Origin: Methylophilaceae bacterium
Lineage (GTDB): Bacteria; Pseudomonadota; Gammaproteobacteria; Burkholderiales; Methylophilaceae
Length of the DNA stretch: 64,000 nucleotides
NCBI GenBank assembly: GCA_027488395.1
Contig: JAIYBT010000010.1
Span: forward strand, 62,001-126,000
Direction: 5' to 3'
In this document: piece by piece, positions 24,757 through 34,767 of the stretch
Numbering within the stretch: position 1 is the first letter of the stretch
Layout: each line of letters opens with the position of its first letter
Notes under the pieces: generated by a model
What the model was told of the DNA's origin: nothing
Database searches by the model: none
The model's input: only the letters and a program-made list of their open reading frames with translations
Position numbers and translations under genes: made by a program

Positions 24757-26157
24757 TTAATCGTTGGTTTTAATTAAAGTGGCTGTCACGCTAGCGTTTT
24801 TTTCAGTGCCACTGGTAAGTACCAATTTGGGGATAATCACATCGGCTGGCCAGTCAATGATCACCGACTTACCGTCTCCAACGTTTCCTGACTCGTAGAT
24901 TACTTTTCGTGAATGTTGATCTAACAATTTAAAATTTAGAAGCGCCCCGCCTTTAGCTGAAACACTTAATTTGTAGTGCTCACCTCTTTTAGGTTTTGCC
25001 CACACAATCGATGGTATTGATCTACCTGATTCATTTGATTGCACTATGTTTCGTTGAACGTTACTGAAGACTACAGATTGGCTGTATGTGTCATATTTTC
25101 CAAGTTCAGGACCAGATTCCAAATGCCACGGTCCGCGTAATGAAAGTAAATTAATATTCATATTTGGTTTAAAGGATTTGCCCTGAGCATCCTCATAACC
25201 TGAAACTGAATTAACTTTTCGCAGATGTTTGCGTAACAGTTGTAATTCTTCAGCAGCTTGTGAGTTCCACAGTCCTTTGTGAACATCCAATGCACCGCCC
25301 TGTTCAACATAAATTACATAAGGCGTTCCATAGTTTTCATCCACTACATATGCGCCGTGCAGTTGTAGGGTTTTAGCTATTTTTTTTATTTCAGGAGTTT
25401 TAAAAATGGCTAAATCAACGGTCTCAGGGAGCATTATTAATGAACCTTCTGGTATTGGCCCTCTGTTATTGCCTTGAAAACCATCAGAAATTGTTGCAGG
25501 AAACGTATATGGAGGCGTTTGAGATAATGAATTATGTGTCAAAGACATTGCTAATGCATGATGATAGTAAGGTTCACCATCAGCAATTTCATGTTTACGA
25601 ATAATACCTGCACAAGCGGGAATCCCCACTGCTCTGGCACCTTGATGATAATGCGCGCCATCACCCCAGCCTGTTCCACTCATCGGCATCCAGCCATGAT
25701 GGGTAGCTCGCCATTCTCCATCCACTTTTTTCAATTGCCAAAATGAATGAATAATCCCAGTTGCAGTATCAAATACATCTGCATGACCATCCCCACCACT
25801 CGCAGGAATTAGGTCTGCTGGCCAATGCGGAAGAGTTAATTCATTGCTAAATGATTCGGTATCTGCGTCATAAATGCCCTTTTTACCCTTGTGTCCTTTA
25901 ATTTTCATAGGAGGGTCGGATTGGGTTGCTAAAAAACAACCTGTAGAATATTGACCATTATGAATTGAGGGAAAGTAATCCGAAGTTGGTATAACGAAAT
26001 CACTGAACACTGGATTTACTGGTTTGCTGTTCCAAAGTGACTGACTTTGAAAAGGTTTTAAAAACAAATTGATATCTTGCGCTTTTGTCTGAATACAGTT
26101 TAAAAAGAACATATCAAAACATAAAGCTAGCAAAATACTCCTTTTAAATAACTTCAT
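24757..26157 (-). CDS. Secreted protein of unknown function in glycan locus
   Basis: A 466-residue protein with a Sec signal peptide (about 1-26, ending TKAQ). The central domain (about 35-300) is rich in His, Trp and Gly, with motifs such as GGDGHADVFD, GAHYHQGARAVG and HHALAMSLTHNS that look like an enzyme core. The last ~100 residues read like a beta-sandwich, possibly carbohydrate-binding. I do not recognise the family. It overlaps the upstream glycosyltransferase gene by 4 bp (ATGA), so it is translationally coupled to glycan synthesis. A periplasmic or extracellular polysaccharide-modifying or lyase-type enzyme is a guess from context. Confidence 0.7.
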   Translation of the reverse strand: MKLFKRSILLALCFDMFFLNCIQTKAQDINLFLKPFQSQSLWNSKPVNPVFSDFVIPTSDYFPSIHNGQYSTGCFLATQSDPPMKIKGHKGKKGIYDADTESFSNELTLPHWPADLIPASGGDGHADVFDTATGIIHSFWQLKKVDGEWRATHHGWMPMSGTGWGDGAHYHQGARAVGIPACAGIIRKHEIADGEPYYHHALAMSLTHNSLSQTPPYTFPATISDGFQGNNRGPIPEGSLIMLPETVDLAIFKTPEIKKIAKTLQLHGAYVVDENYGTPYVIYVEQGGALDVHKGLWNSQAAEELQLLRKHLRKVNSVSGYEDAQGKSFKPNMNINLLSLRGPWHLESGPELGKYDTYSQSVVFSNVQRNIVQSNESGRSIPSIVWAKPKRGEHYKLSVSAKGGALLNFKLLDQHSRKVIYESGNVGDGKSVIIDWPADVIIPKLVLTSGTEKNASVTATLIKTND

Positions 26158-27371
26158 ACATTTGTCTCATCTAAAAGTATGTGTGATGATAGCTTTCTTA
26201 TTTCATTATCTAAATTAAAATTTTCCTCAACATACTTTCGCGCATTATGACTCAAACTTTGCCTCAATTCGGGTGACTGTATAAGTTTGCTAATCGCTTT
26301 TCTTAACCCAACTTTATCAGCCGGTGACACAATTAAGCCGGTTTCACCGTGTTCAATTAACTCGCTAACGCCACCTACATTGGTGCCGATCACAGGTATT
26401 CCTGATGCCATTGCTTCCATAAAAGAAACAGGTACGCCTTCAGCAAAGCTTGGTAATATAAAAATATCACTTTGCAGTAACTTTTCCCTAACTATGGTTT
26501 GGTCCGCATAACCATAAAAATCGATTACTTTTTCCAAACCATGTTTGATAACCTTGTTTTTTAAATTAACTTTTTCGGGGCCGTCTCCTACCAACAATAA
26601 TTTAAACGACAAACCCTCTTGATGAAGTTCAATCAGACTATCAATTAGTACATCAACCCCTTTTTCAGGGGCAAGTCTGCCAACAAAAATAAGCTGAATC
26701 AATGATTCGTTATTCACAAGTGGTTTTGTGGATATGTAATGATTAAAGTCGATTCCGCAATGAACAATTTTTAGTTTTTCCCAATCTTCAGCATTTGAAA
26801 ACAGCATCATTTGACTCTTGCAATAAGCACTAATACAAGCAATAAACTTAGCATATTTAAGCTTTGCATCGAGTGCCCATAACGTTGGTTCAAAGAAGAT
26901 ATGCGGGCCATGAATCGTTATGCTATAGGGTATACCAGACATTAACGATGCCAACATGGTAATTGTCCCACTACTATCACCAAAGTGATTGTGAACGTGG
27001 TTAACTTGTTTTGATTTTAAATAGCTACTAAGTAGTAACGCTTCTTGAAAATAAAAAAACTGGTATGTGAGCCCTTTGATCCCAGGTCTTGCAGTTTTAA
27101 ATGCAATGAATAGCGCATTTACAAATAATGAAAAATTTAAAAATAATCCTTTTATATTCAACCAAACTAACCATAGAGCACTAAATGGCAATAGATAATG
27201 TGTTTCACTGTATATTTTTTTGACATCTGCACTAATTAAATGTGAAGAATCAGGTTTGTTAGTTGAAATGGTGAGTACATGGTGACCAAGCGATCTCAGT
27301 CCAACAACTTCTCGCTGGATAAATGTATCTGTTGCTCTGGGATAGATACTAGTAAAGTATGCAATACGCAT
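26154..27371 (-). CDS. Family 4 glycosyltransferase
   Basis: A 405-residue GT-B enzyme of the GT4 family. The N-terminal half contains HNHFGDSSG-type residues. The C-terminal half carries LIFVGRLAPEKGVDVLI and the nucleotide-sugar signature EGVPVSFMEAMASGIPVIG. It most resembles colanic-acid-type WcaL/AmsK transferases; the sugar is not predictable. It lies 68 bp after the Gfo/Idh gene and overlaps the following secreted-protein gene by 4 bp. Confidence 0.88.
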   Translation of the reverse strand: MRIAYFTSIYPRATDTFIQREVVGLRSLGHHVLTISTNKPDSSHLISADVKKIYSETHYLLPFSALWLVWLNIKGLFLNFSLFVNALFIAFKTARPGIKGLTYQFFYFQEALLLSSYLKSKQVNHVHNHFGDSSGTITMLASLMSGIPYSITIHGPHIFFEPTLWALDAKLKYAKFIACISAYCKSQMMLFSNAEDWEKLKIVHCGIDFNHYISTKPLVNNESLIQLIFVGRLAPEKGVDVLIDSLIELHQEGLSFKLLLVGDGPEKVNLKNKVIKHGLEKVIDFYGYADQTIVREKLLQSDIFILPSFAEGVPVSFMEAMASGIPVIGTNVGGVSELIEHGETGLIVSPADKVGLRKAISKLIQSPELRQSLSHNARKYVEENFNLDNEIRKLSSHILLDETNV

Positions 27372-27439
27372 AAAAAAGCCTGACTAAAAAGAAATTTGAA
27401 TTTATCCAATAAAAACGCTTGGCTTAAAGCTAGTGAATT

Positions 27440-28585
27440 TTAGGTTTTAAAACTGGTGGCCCACTCCATAGGTATTTGTGGCGAGCAAGTTGTTTGCATT
27501 ATTTGAACACCAGTATTGTCAGCTGCATTTTGAATAGCCAGAGTAACTTCGTTTAGATGCAATGCAAAATCCGAAGAAATGCGGGGCGACCGTTTTTCAT
27601 TGATAGCATTTAGAACCTCCATCGGTCCTAAAGCAAAGTTCATTTTGGTATTCCCTTTTTTTGGTCCCATCGGATGAGTTGGACCAGATAGCTTCAGCTT
27701 TTTAGTAAATATGCTGTTAACTAACCTTCTATGTAGCACATATCTTCTTCTAGTTTTGACAATAGCTGCGTTATTCCACGACTCATTAATCTCTATCACC
27801 CCTTGCTCACAGATAATCCTCAAACCATGATTGTGTGGGGCAACAATTCCACAAGTAATACGCGCAATCATCCCTGATTTAAAAAATAAGGTTGCGGTAG
27901 AGTAATCGGGTGCTGCGTTTTTTAATTGTGGTAATTTATTTGGAATAATTTCAGCAGAAGCAGCAATAACTTTTTCGATGGGACCAAAAATCATCATTAG
28001 CCATGTCAAATAGTACCCAGCATGCTCAAGCGTGCAACCAACTTTAAATTCGTCCTCTGCAGGCCATGGCGCGCCAGATTCACTAATCCATTTTTGATAA
28101 GGTGCTTGGGATACAAAATCATCATCCAACTCAGCGTAAGTCAATAAAGGTTTTCCTAATACCTCTTCTCTCACTGCAAGCCATAGTGTTTGTGCAACTT
28201 GACTTAAAAAACTGCAAGGTGCCGAAACCATAAAAAGCCCCTTAGATGATGCTAATTGATGTAATTCAAAAGCATCTTCCATCTTAATACTCAACGGTTT
28301 TTCACTATAAACGTGATATCCCGCTTCTAAGCAAGCTTTACTCACTTCGAAATGCGCGTTTGGATTTGTGAGATTTAAAATTAATGTTGGTTTTTCAGAG
28401 TCATCTGAATGTAATAACTCTTCTAGAGATGCTGCAGCCGTTACATGCCAATAGTCTCTAAATATTTTTAATCGGCTTTGATTTATATCATAAGCTTTTA
28501 ATACTTTAATTTCTGGGAATGTTTGTAATGAGCGCATGTAAAAATCCGCAACATAACCTGTGCCTATGATGGATACTGTGAACAT
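27440..28585 (-). CDS. Gfo/Idh/MocA family oxidoreductase
   Basis: A 381-residue NAD(P)-dependent oxidoreductase. The N-terminal Rossmann motif is IIGTGYVADFY, the catalytic-lysine motif is SEKPLSIK, and a C-terminal alpha/beta substrate domain follows (FKVGCTLEHAGYYLTWL). Members of this family oxidise or reduce sugars and nucleotide sugars. In a glycan locus a role in making an unusual sugar donor is likely, but the substrate is unknown. It starts 2 bp after the O-antigen-ligase-type gene stop. Confidence 0.85.
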   Translation of the reverse strand: MFTVSIIGTGYVADFYMRSLQTFPEIKVLKAYDINQSRLKIFRDYWHVTAAASLEELLHSDDSEKPTLILNLTNPNAHFEVSKACLEAGYHVYSEKPLSIKMEDAFELHQLASSKGLFMVSAPCSFLSQVAQTLWLAVREEVLGKPLLTYAELDDDFVSQAPYQKWISESGAPWPAEDEFKVGCTLEHAGYYLTWLMMIFGPIEKVIAASAEIIPNKLPQLKNAAPDYSTATLFFKSGMIARITCGIVAPHNHGLRIICEQGVIEINESWNNAAIVKTRRRYVLHRRLVNSIFTKKLKLSGPTHPMGPKKGNTKMNFALGPMEVLNAINEKRSPRISSDFALHLNEVTLAIQNAADNTGVQIMQTTCSPQIPMEWATSFKT

Positions 28586-28587
28586 TT

Positions 28588-30018
28588 TTATGATCTTTGA
28601 TATGTATTAGTTAAATTTTTATTTTTGATATCAGTGCTTTTCATCTTTAAACTGCCAAGCGTGATTCCAACTGTAAACCATAGGTACCATTCATAAATCA
28701 GATAATCGATCATATTGTCCGAATAAGACATAAACAAAAACTCGATAATTGTGACGCACACCATAAACACTAACACTTTGTTTTTTTGGTAAACACTAAA
28801 CAAAGTTTTTAAATGTGCATAAATGAGATAGGTGAATGAAAATAGTCCAAAAATACCCAACTCAAAAAAAAGTTGTACATAAACACTATGCACATTAATC
28901 TCAACTTTTTGAAGTTGATATGCATTTGCTCTAACAATGCTGGTTGAATAATGAATAAAACTAGCCAAACCATACCCAAAAAAATAACGGGTCTCTGACA
29001 TCCAATTAATTGCATCAGTCCAAACCTGTTTTCGCCAAGCATAAGAATTTAAAGATGCATAACCTCCAACACCATAGCTAGAACCACTCTCTAAATCTAC
29101 TAATCTGTCACGAATCTCAGGAACTAATAAAGCAAAAAAAGGTGCGATTAGTACTGGTAATAAAAACTTTCGCTCATGAATAAATGCGTAAAGCAAAAAC
29201 ATCACATAACAAGCAGCCCAAGTTGAACGAGTTTTAGTCATTACAAGCAAAAAAATAAGAAACCCGATATACATTGGTAAAAGTACACGAATTTTCGGTG
29301 ACTTAATTATTGCTTTTGATCTCCAAAGATAAAGACAAATTGTAATGATGATGACAAGATATGGAGCGTATGTATTTGGGTGACCAAATGTGCTTTGTAA
29401 TCTTAAACCTTCATTGAGTGAGTTATAAAATCCAGGCAAGCCGAGCGCAATACTGGCTATCGCATAAATGGATGGTATAAACGATGAATAAACTATTAAC
29501 TTCAACCATTTAATTAAATCTTGTTCATTATCTACTAGGTGCAAACCAAGTACAAAAATTGCACAATATGATACTAAAATTAAGAAAACTTTCATGCTCG
29601 CAAGCATTACTGGCGCGTAAAAAATGGAAATAAAAGCCAACCCTAAAAATATAATCCAAGCTAATTTTATGTCATCAACTTTGAAATTACTTTTAAGTGG
29701 TTTTTGGATCACCGTAAGAATCGCAATTAATATTACCAAGGCATTTAAAACAGCACCTAATCCAAAACTGCCAAACTTAATAGATGTAATTAATGTTTCA
29801 ATAGATGCTCTGATTAAGATCACTATGATAAAAAATAAACGCCTATCTACAATGAAAAGCATGGTGATTAGCATTGCTACAGGTAAGCTGACGAGATAAA
29901 TTGCTTTCTGAGCAAATATATTTACAAGGGCAAAACAGACCAACCCAATAAATAAAGCTGAAAAAACGACTAAAGCAAAAAAAAGGACTTTGGATTTATT
30001 CAGGTTTAACTGGGCCAT
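28588..30018 (-). CDS. O-antigen ligase/Wzy-type polymerase membrane protein
   Basis: A 476-residue polytopic protein with about twelve hydrophobic helices and one larger periplasmic loop with GHPNTYAPYL and KTRSTWAA segments. This is the pattern of the O-antigen ligase/polymerase (Wzy_C) family. In a Wzx/Wzy-dependent exopolysaccharide locus it is the obvious repeat-unit polymerase candidate, as no other Wzy-like gene is seen. Family sequence divergence is large, so assignment rests on topology and context. A GAGGGG ribosome site precedes the ATG closely. Confidence 0.82.
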   Translation of the reverse strand: MAQLNLNKSKVLFFALVVFSALFIGLVCFALVNIFAQKAIYLVSLPVAMLITMLFIVDRRLFFIIVILIRASIETLITSIKFGSFGLGAVLNALVILIAILTVIQKPLKSNFKVDDIKLAWIIFLGLAFISIFYAPVMLASMKVFLILVSYCAIFVLGLHLVDNEQDLIKWLKLIVYSSFIPSIYAIASIALGLPGFYNSLNEGLRLQSTFGHPNTYAPYLVIIITICLYLWRSKAIIKSPKIRVLLPMYIGFLIFLLVMTKTRSTWAACYVMFLLYAFIHERKFLLPVLIAPFFALLVPEIRDRLVDLESGSSYGVGGYASLNSYAWRKQVWTDAINWMSETRYFFGYGLASFIHYSTSIVRANAYQLQKVEINVHSVYVQLFFELGIFGLFSFTYLIYAHLKTLFSVYQKNKVLVFMVCVTIIEFLFMSYSDNMIDYLIYEWYLWFTVGITLGSLKMKSTDIKNKNLTNTYQRS

Positions 30019-30073
30019 AACCCCTCACTACTCATAAATGTTTTAGTTTAAATTTAAAATAAGAATTGGCTTT

Positions 30074-31144
30074 TTAAGCTAAGATATCAATAATTTCACG
30101 GTTTTTGAAGTATTTTGAAACCCATATTTTGATAGCATACCACTCATCGATATCACTCTTGTGACAGGTTCTAAAAAACATATAATTTAAAATCATCATC
30201 AACTCATTTCTAGTTGATAGGACTTTACGAAAAGCAAGCTCACGCTTTAAACCAGCAGTATTTCCTATCACCCTAATCAATATTCTTGAAAGCTCATTGA
30301 ATGAATTGTTGAGCTGTAAAGGTTTAGTGGATATTAGATTCAAGACTGTGCCACCATATGAACAAAATGGTACTGGATCAAAGAGATTAACGTTGTGTTT
30401 AAGGCAAAAACAACGCGCAAGATACCTTGAAATGGTAGTAGAAAGCTTAATTTGATCGACAAATTTTTTGGCACCAACATTTTCGCCATGCCATCTATAT
30501 TTAATTAGTGGTGTGTCTATATTAAGACACTTACCTATTATTCCTAATTGACCAAACATAAAGTAATCTTCGGCCAAACCATTTACATTTATTCGCTCTG
30601 ATTCAGGAATTAAACGTAAAAAATCATTTCCATAACGTATGCCCATTGATTCAACAGCTGAAAACCGGATTGATACCGTTGGGTGAATCATTGGATTTTT
30701 AAAGAAAAAAGAAACCTGTAATCTAGAAGCATCAGTCGGAACACGAATAAAGCCTGTTTCACGCCCTGCCCCATCAATTCTAATTGCATGCCCCCCAATT
30801 ACATCGATATTTGGATTTTTAGAAAATGCATCTAGCGTTTTTTGCATACGGTCTGGTAGTGCAATATCGTCAGCATCATGCCGCATAACAAATTCGCAAT
30901 TGCATAAATCTAAGCCTTGATTTAGCAACCCTGATAAACCAATGGCTTCCTTAAATTGATACACCTGTATTCGAGAGTCTTTTTCAGCATAAGATGCTGC
31001 CATTTCAAAACTACCATCTTCGGAGCCATGATCTAATACGATTAGCCTCCAATCGGTAATCGTCTGATTACAAATGCTTTCTATTGCCTCTGCCAGAAAA
31101 GAAATTCCGTTCTTTACTGGAAAAAGCACATCAATTTTTGCCAT
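30074..31144 (-). CDS. Family 2 glycosyltransferase
   Basis: A 356-residue soluble GT-A enzyme. It has FPVKNGISFLAEAIESI at the N-terminus, VLDHGSEDGS as nucleotide-binding loop and RHDADDIALPDRM containing the DxD-type metal site. The C-terminal 150 residues are variable, as expected for acceptor specificity. It adds one sugar of the repeat unit; donor unknown. It is 55 bp upstream of the polymerase-like gene in the same direction. Confidence 0.88.
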   Translation of the reverse strand: MAKIDVLFPVKNGISFLAEAIESICNQTITDWRLIVLDHGSEDGSFEMAASYAEKDSRIQVYQFKEAIGLSGLLNQGLDLCNCEFVMRHDADDIALPDRMQKTLDAFSKNPNIDVIGGHAIRIDGAGRETGFIRVPTDASRLQVSFFFKNPMIHPTVSIRFSAVESMGIRYGNDFLRLIPESERINVNGLAEDYFMFGQLGIIGKCLNIDTPLIKYRWHGENVGAKKFVDQIKLSTTISRYLARCFCLKHNVNLFDPVPFCSYGGTVLNLISTKPLQLNNSFNELSRILIRVIGNTAGLKRELAFRKVLSTRNELMMILNYMFFRTCHKSDIDEWYAIKIWVSKYFKNREIIDILA

Positions 31145-31247
31145 TTGTACATCCCATTATAAATATTTCATTTTGGAGGTGAATAAGTGAGCTGTTGTTT
31201 ATAAAAACTAATTTTAAAAACATAATTAGGTATGTTAATAAAATTTA

Positions 31248-33257
31248 TTAAGGATTTAATCTTAGTAACTCATTCAAATGAAATAATGACTTTCCATTAT
31301 TCAATATCCAATTTGATGTGAAGTGGTTATCGTCAAAGAAGATAGCCTCTTTATTGATATCAAAATAATTGCAAATTCCGTCGTTGCAAAATTCTTTTCT
31401 TAAATCAATTGACGAAAATAATTTTCGATATTCAATATTTAACAAAATATCATCAATAAAGCGGTCACCGTTTTTTTGTCTCCAGTCTTGATCGACATAA
31501 TTAACTGGAGGGCTTATTCCCCAAAGTTGATATCTTTTAATAATGTGCCCAATAGATATTGGCGCATATGGGGTTGGTTTTACAATAACTACTTGAGTAT
31601 GATTATTCAGCAGTTTATTTATAAATTCAGTCATTTTACTTACTGCATAAGCACGACTTTCAAATACTTGAGCGTTAGGACAGTTTTTAAACTGCGCAGC
31701 GCAAAGCCCTGGTCTATCCCAGTCTATTGAGTACCAATTGCCAGAAATTACTACAATGTCGAATGCGCTTTTTTCAATCAGTTGGTTTATTTGCTTAAAA
31801 CTCGCATCACAATGCCAGCCTTGATCATGACGATTCATATTTGGTATGGGTGGGCAACCCACTGTTATCGCAAAAGTTACAGAAGCATCCTTTATATGCT
31901 GAGCAAACCAGGGGAAAAGATGTTGAGCATGAGAGTCGCCCATTAACAATACATGCTTTGATTGATCAGGGTTGATGGTGAATGTTTTAAGGGGTTGATT
32001 TAGCTGTAGTTTCGAATTATTGTAACTTTCAGGGAAGCTAAGTTTAGCAATATCCCCGTGAACATTTTTAGGTACTTTTAAATCATTTAAATAAATCACG
32101 CTTAAAACCAACCCGAGTGCAAGGCCGTATGGTGTGAAGATCTTAATTAAACTTTTAAGCGTCCCGTTTTGACGCCTAAAAGATTGCTCAATATATTTAA
32201 AAGATAAATAGCCACATATTAAGCTTAACAATAATCCCAACAGTATGTATGGTTTAGGAATAATTGCTAAACCAAACATGTTAATCGCAATAACGATTGG
32301 CCAATGCCATAGATAAATAGAGTATGACCAATTACCAATGGACTGCGTTATTTTGTTTGCTTCTAGAAAACTCCAAAACTTACCATCACCTGATGCCAAC
32401 ATATATAACGCAGATGCTAGAACAGGAATAAGCGCAAGAATACCAGGCCAAATTGGTTCCCATTTGCCCCCTCTTCCCAAGAAAACACAAGAAATTAATA
32501 AAGCAATTGCAATACATTTAAAAAAAGCGTGATGCTTTTTAAAACATTGAGCAAAAGAACTACCGGACAAAAGAAAAACATGCCCACCAATCAGCATCTC
32601 CCAAGCGCGAGAAGACAGCGAGAAAAACGCTTTAGGTTGATCCTGATAAGTAAGATCAACTGAATAAAAAAATGAGAATGCAGTGAATACAAAAAGAAGA
32701 ATTGAGACAATTCCACGAACTGAAAAACGGCTCAAAAAATGAAACGATTTTAGTCGTGAGACTTTATAAATTGCGAAAACCAACCACGGATAAATACAAT
32801 AAAATTGCCATTCAACCGATAAAGACCAACTATGTAAAAACCATCGTTCTTCAATATTAGTTGTAAAGTAGCCTAATCCTTGGGCGAATTCTATATTACT
32901 GATAAAAAAAAGTGCTTGCACAGCACTTTTTGAAAAGGATAAATAGTCTTCTTGCGGCAACAACATAACGCCAAGACTAGCTATTATTATGATTAATCCA
33001 ATTAATGCTGGCCAAATACGTGCAATTCGTGAGTAGATAAATTTTTTGTAACTAAAAGTATCTGTTTCGAGCATTTTCATGACAATTTGCGTCATTAAAA
33101 AGCCGGAGATCACGAAAAAAATATCAACTCCAATAAAGCCGACACTAAAACCTTTAATTTTAAAGTGATAAAGAACAACAGATAAAACTGCAAATGCTCT
33201 TAGTGCATTTATATCGTATCTAAAGCCTGGTTTTAACAATTTTATTGAGTCCATCAT
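31248..33257 (-). CDS. OafA-type acyltransferase with C-terminal SGNH domain
   Basis: A 669-residue protein. The N-terminal ~390 residues form the membrane acyltransferase-3 domain (NALRAFAVLSVVLYHF with conserved Arg and His; FIGVDIFFVISGF). The periplasmic C-terminal part is an SGNH hydrolase-like domain with GDSH at 440-443 and the DxxH pair Asp642/His645. This fused type (OafA, OatA-like) acetylates surface polysaccharides, the SGNH domain passing the acyl group to the sugar. All catalytic residues appear present. The gene lies next to a 516-bp spacer that contains a decayed gene fragment. Confidence 0.9.
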   Translation of the reverse strand: MMDSIKLLKPGFRYDINALRAFAVLSVVLYHFKIKGFSVGFIGVDIFFVISGFLMTQIVMKMLETDTFSYKKFIYSRIARIWPALIGLIIIIASLGVMLLPQEDYLSFSKSAVQALFFISNIEFAQGLGYFTTNIEERWFLHSWSLSVEWQFYCIYPWLVFAIYKVSRLKSFHFLSRFSVRGIVSILLFVFTAFSFFYSVDLTYQDQPKAFFSLSSRAWEMLIGGHVFLLSGSSFAQCFKKHHAFFKCIAIALLISCVFLGRGGKWEPIWPGILALIPVLASALYMLASGDGKFWSFLEANKITQSIGNWSYSIYLWHWPIVIAINMFGLAIIPKPYILLGLLLSLICGYLSFKYIEQSFRRQNGTLKSLIKIFTPYGLALGLVLSVIYLNDLKVPKNVHGDIAKLSFPESYNNSKLQLNQPLKTFTINPDQSKHVLLMGDSHAQHLFPWFAQHIKDASVTFAITVGCPPIPNMNRHDQGWHCDASFKQINQLIEKSAFDIVVISGNWYSIDWDRPGLCAAQFKNCPNAQVFESRAYAVSKMTEFINKLLNNHTQVVIVKPTPYAPISIGHIIKRYQLWGISPPVNYVDQDWRQKNGDRFIDDILLNIEYRKLFSSIDLRKEFCNDGICNYFDINKEAIFFDDNHFTSNWILNNGKSLFHLNELLRLNP

Positions 33258-33773
33258 ATGAATAAAAAACTAATTGGAATAATTAAATTAGAACATTTAA
33301 GCTTTTAAAATTTAAATGTTGAAAGTTTTTTTGCATATGAAAAAACTCTCTTATCAAAGATAAAACGATAATTTATAAAATTATTGCCAACACTGAGATC
33401 TAAAATTTATTTTTTTATCTTTGAACAAGATTAAAACTTAACAACCTTATTAATTTTCTAAAAAGAATCGACTAAATAAATATTAAAAAGGCTAAGTCTA
33501 GTAATTTGACTTTTTAAATATTTAAATGACATAACTTTTTGATTTGACTCGTAAAACAAATTACCAATCTCATATCAAATATGTGCAAGAAAACTTAGAT
33601 ACATATCCTCAAAAGTTAAAATATATTTGTTGATTTGATCATTATTTTTAAGTTGTCGCCAGTCTTGTACGGATCGATCAATAATGCTAATAGTGGCTTC
33701 GCTGAGTTAATCAATCCCATTTTTAACAGGTTATAAAACATCTATACTTGTAATCTAAAAGTCTCTTGAGGTT
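33258..33773. other. AT-rich spacer inside the glycan locus
   Basis: This 516-bp stretch is the longest gap in the minus-strand glycan series and one of its most AT-rich parts. It holds a short coding-like fragment on the minus strand (33575-33706) interrupted upstream by stop codons. Apart from that no complete gene, promoter pair or terminator was recognised. Confidence 0.5.
33575..33706 (-). pseudogene. Decayed gene fragment (C-terminal end)
   Basis: On the minus strand this is a 43-codon open stretch ending in TGA. It includes the protein-like segments SIIDRSVQDWRQLKNN and YILTFEDMYLSFLAHI. The same frame upstream continues with PVKNGID but is broken by stops, and no start codon is available. 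The residue pattern resembles the last helices of a sugar- or sulfo-transferase, which is only a guess. It fits a gene lost by decay in a frequently exchanged glycan segment. Confidence 0.38.
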
Positions 33774-34616
33774 TTAGAAATACTTTGATTTTTTTTGTGG
33801 TTTTCTAAACCTTGCAAAAAATAATTCTTTTGCAACGATGAAATGATATTGAGCTCTTTCTTTTCGTAACCTTAAAATCGCATATATTGATTTTAAAATG
33901 CCAAATAAGATATTTTTTAACGATAACATTTCATTGAAAGTGAAATAAGCTAAAGCAATTTGCTCATTAATAAGTTTTTGGGTGTTGAAATGTACATTCA
34001 TATATTTAACATCGTGAGTAACAATGTTATAAAAATAAGCGTCATTTTGATTCAAATAATAAAATGTCCATTCTTGATCTTCTGCCGAGAAAACATCTTC
34101 ACGAAAAGGTCGCAACTTTATCCAAGAGGCCTTCAACATTGTACAAGAATTTGACGCACACAAATTTCTATTAAAATTCTCTTTATCAACTTTTGTTTGT
34201 CGCCAAGTAACCTCTCGTTCTGACCATGGAATCAAACAAAACCCCATGTATTTTTCATCATTAAAATCGGTTATGTTTAATGCTTTTTCTATCATGTATT
34301 CATTGGTCAGTAAAACATGTGAGCTAATAATTAAAACAGCATCAGTTCTTATACAATTCACCCCAATATTGATCGCTTTAGAAAAGTTAAAATCTTCATT
34401 TTCTGGATATCTAACTACAGGGTATCCAAGATTTTCAATACCAGAACGTTGTTCTTTTTCTTTAGACGAGTCTACTATTACAATTGCAGATGGCGGTGTA
34501 GACTGTTTTTGTAGATGATCAATAACATCTATTAGCAGCGGCATGCTATTAAATGTTCTGATTAACGCTGTGTAACTTAAATCCATATTGATAATATTAG
34601 AGATTTGATATGTCAT
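33774..34616 (-). CDS. Family 2 glycosyltransferase
   Basis: A 280-residue GT-A-type enzyme with YTALIRTFNSMPLLIDVI at the N-terminus, IVIVDSSKEKE as the loop after beta-strand two and FSAEDQEWTFYYL in the acceptor region. The usual DxD is replaced by a less obvious ISSHVLLTN stretch, so it is a divergent member. A rhamnosyl-like or other transferase role cannot be decided. The ATG at 34616 or Met11 at 34586 may be the start, since neither has a Shine-Dalgarno. Strongly AT-rich like its neighbours. Confidence 0.8.
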   Translation of the reverse strand: MTYQISNIINMDLSYTALIRTFNSMPLLIDVIDHLQKQSTPPSAIVIVDSSKEKEQRSGIENLGYPVVRYPENEDFNFSKAINIGVNCIRTDAVLIISSHVLLTNEYMIEKALNITDFNDEKYMGFCLIPWSEREVTWRQTKVDKENFNRNLCASNSCTMLKASWIKLRPFREDVFSAEDQEWTFYYLNQNDAYFYNIVTHDVKYMNVHFNTQKLINEQIALAYFTFNEMLSLKNILFGILKSIYAILRLRKERAQYHFIVAKELFFARFRKPQKKSKYF

Positions 34617-34767
34617 TAATAATTTAAACGTTACATAAATAAAATAATTTTTATAAATTGTATATAACTAATGGTAGTGTATTTAAATTGAAATTAGTTG
34701 AATAAGTAGCTCATTTTAAAAATTGTAATTGTTATTATTTTGATCTGAGAGGCTTGTTAAATGGTGG

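Noticed and set aside
33258-33574. Intact small gene in the left part of the 516-bp spacer
   Set aside because: Frames are short and interrupted in this very AT-rich stretch; only the fragment at 33575-33706 has protein-like content.
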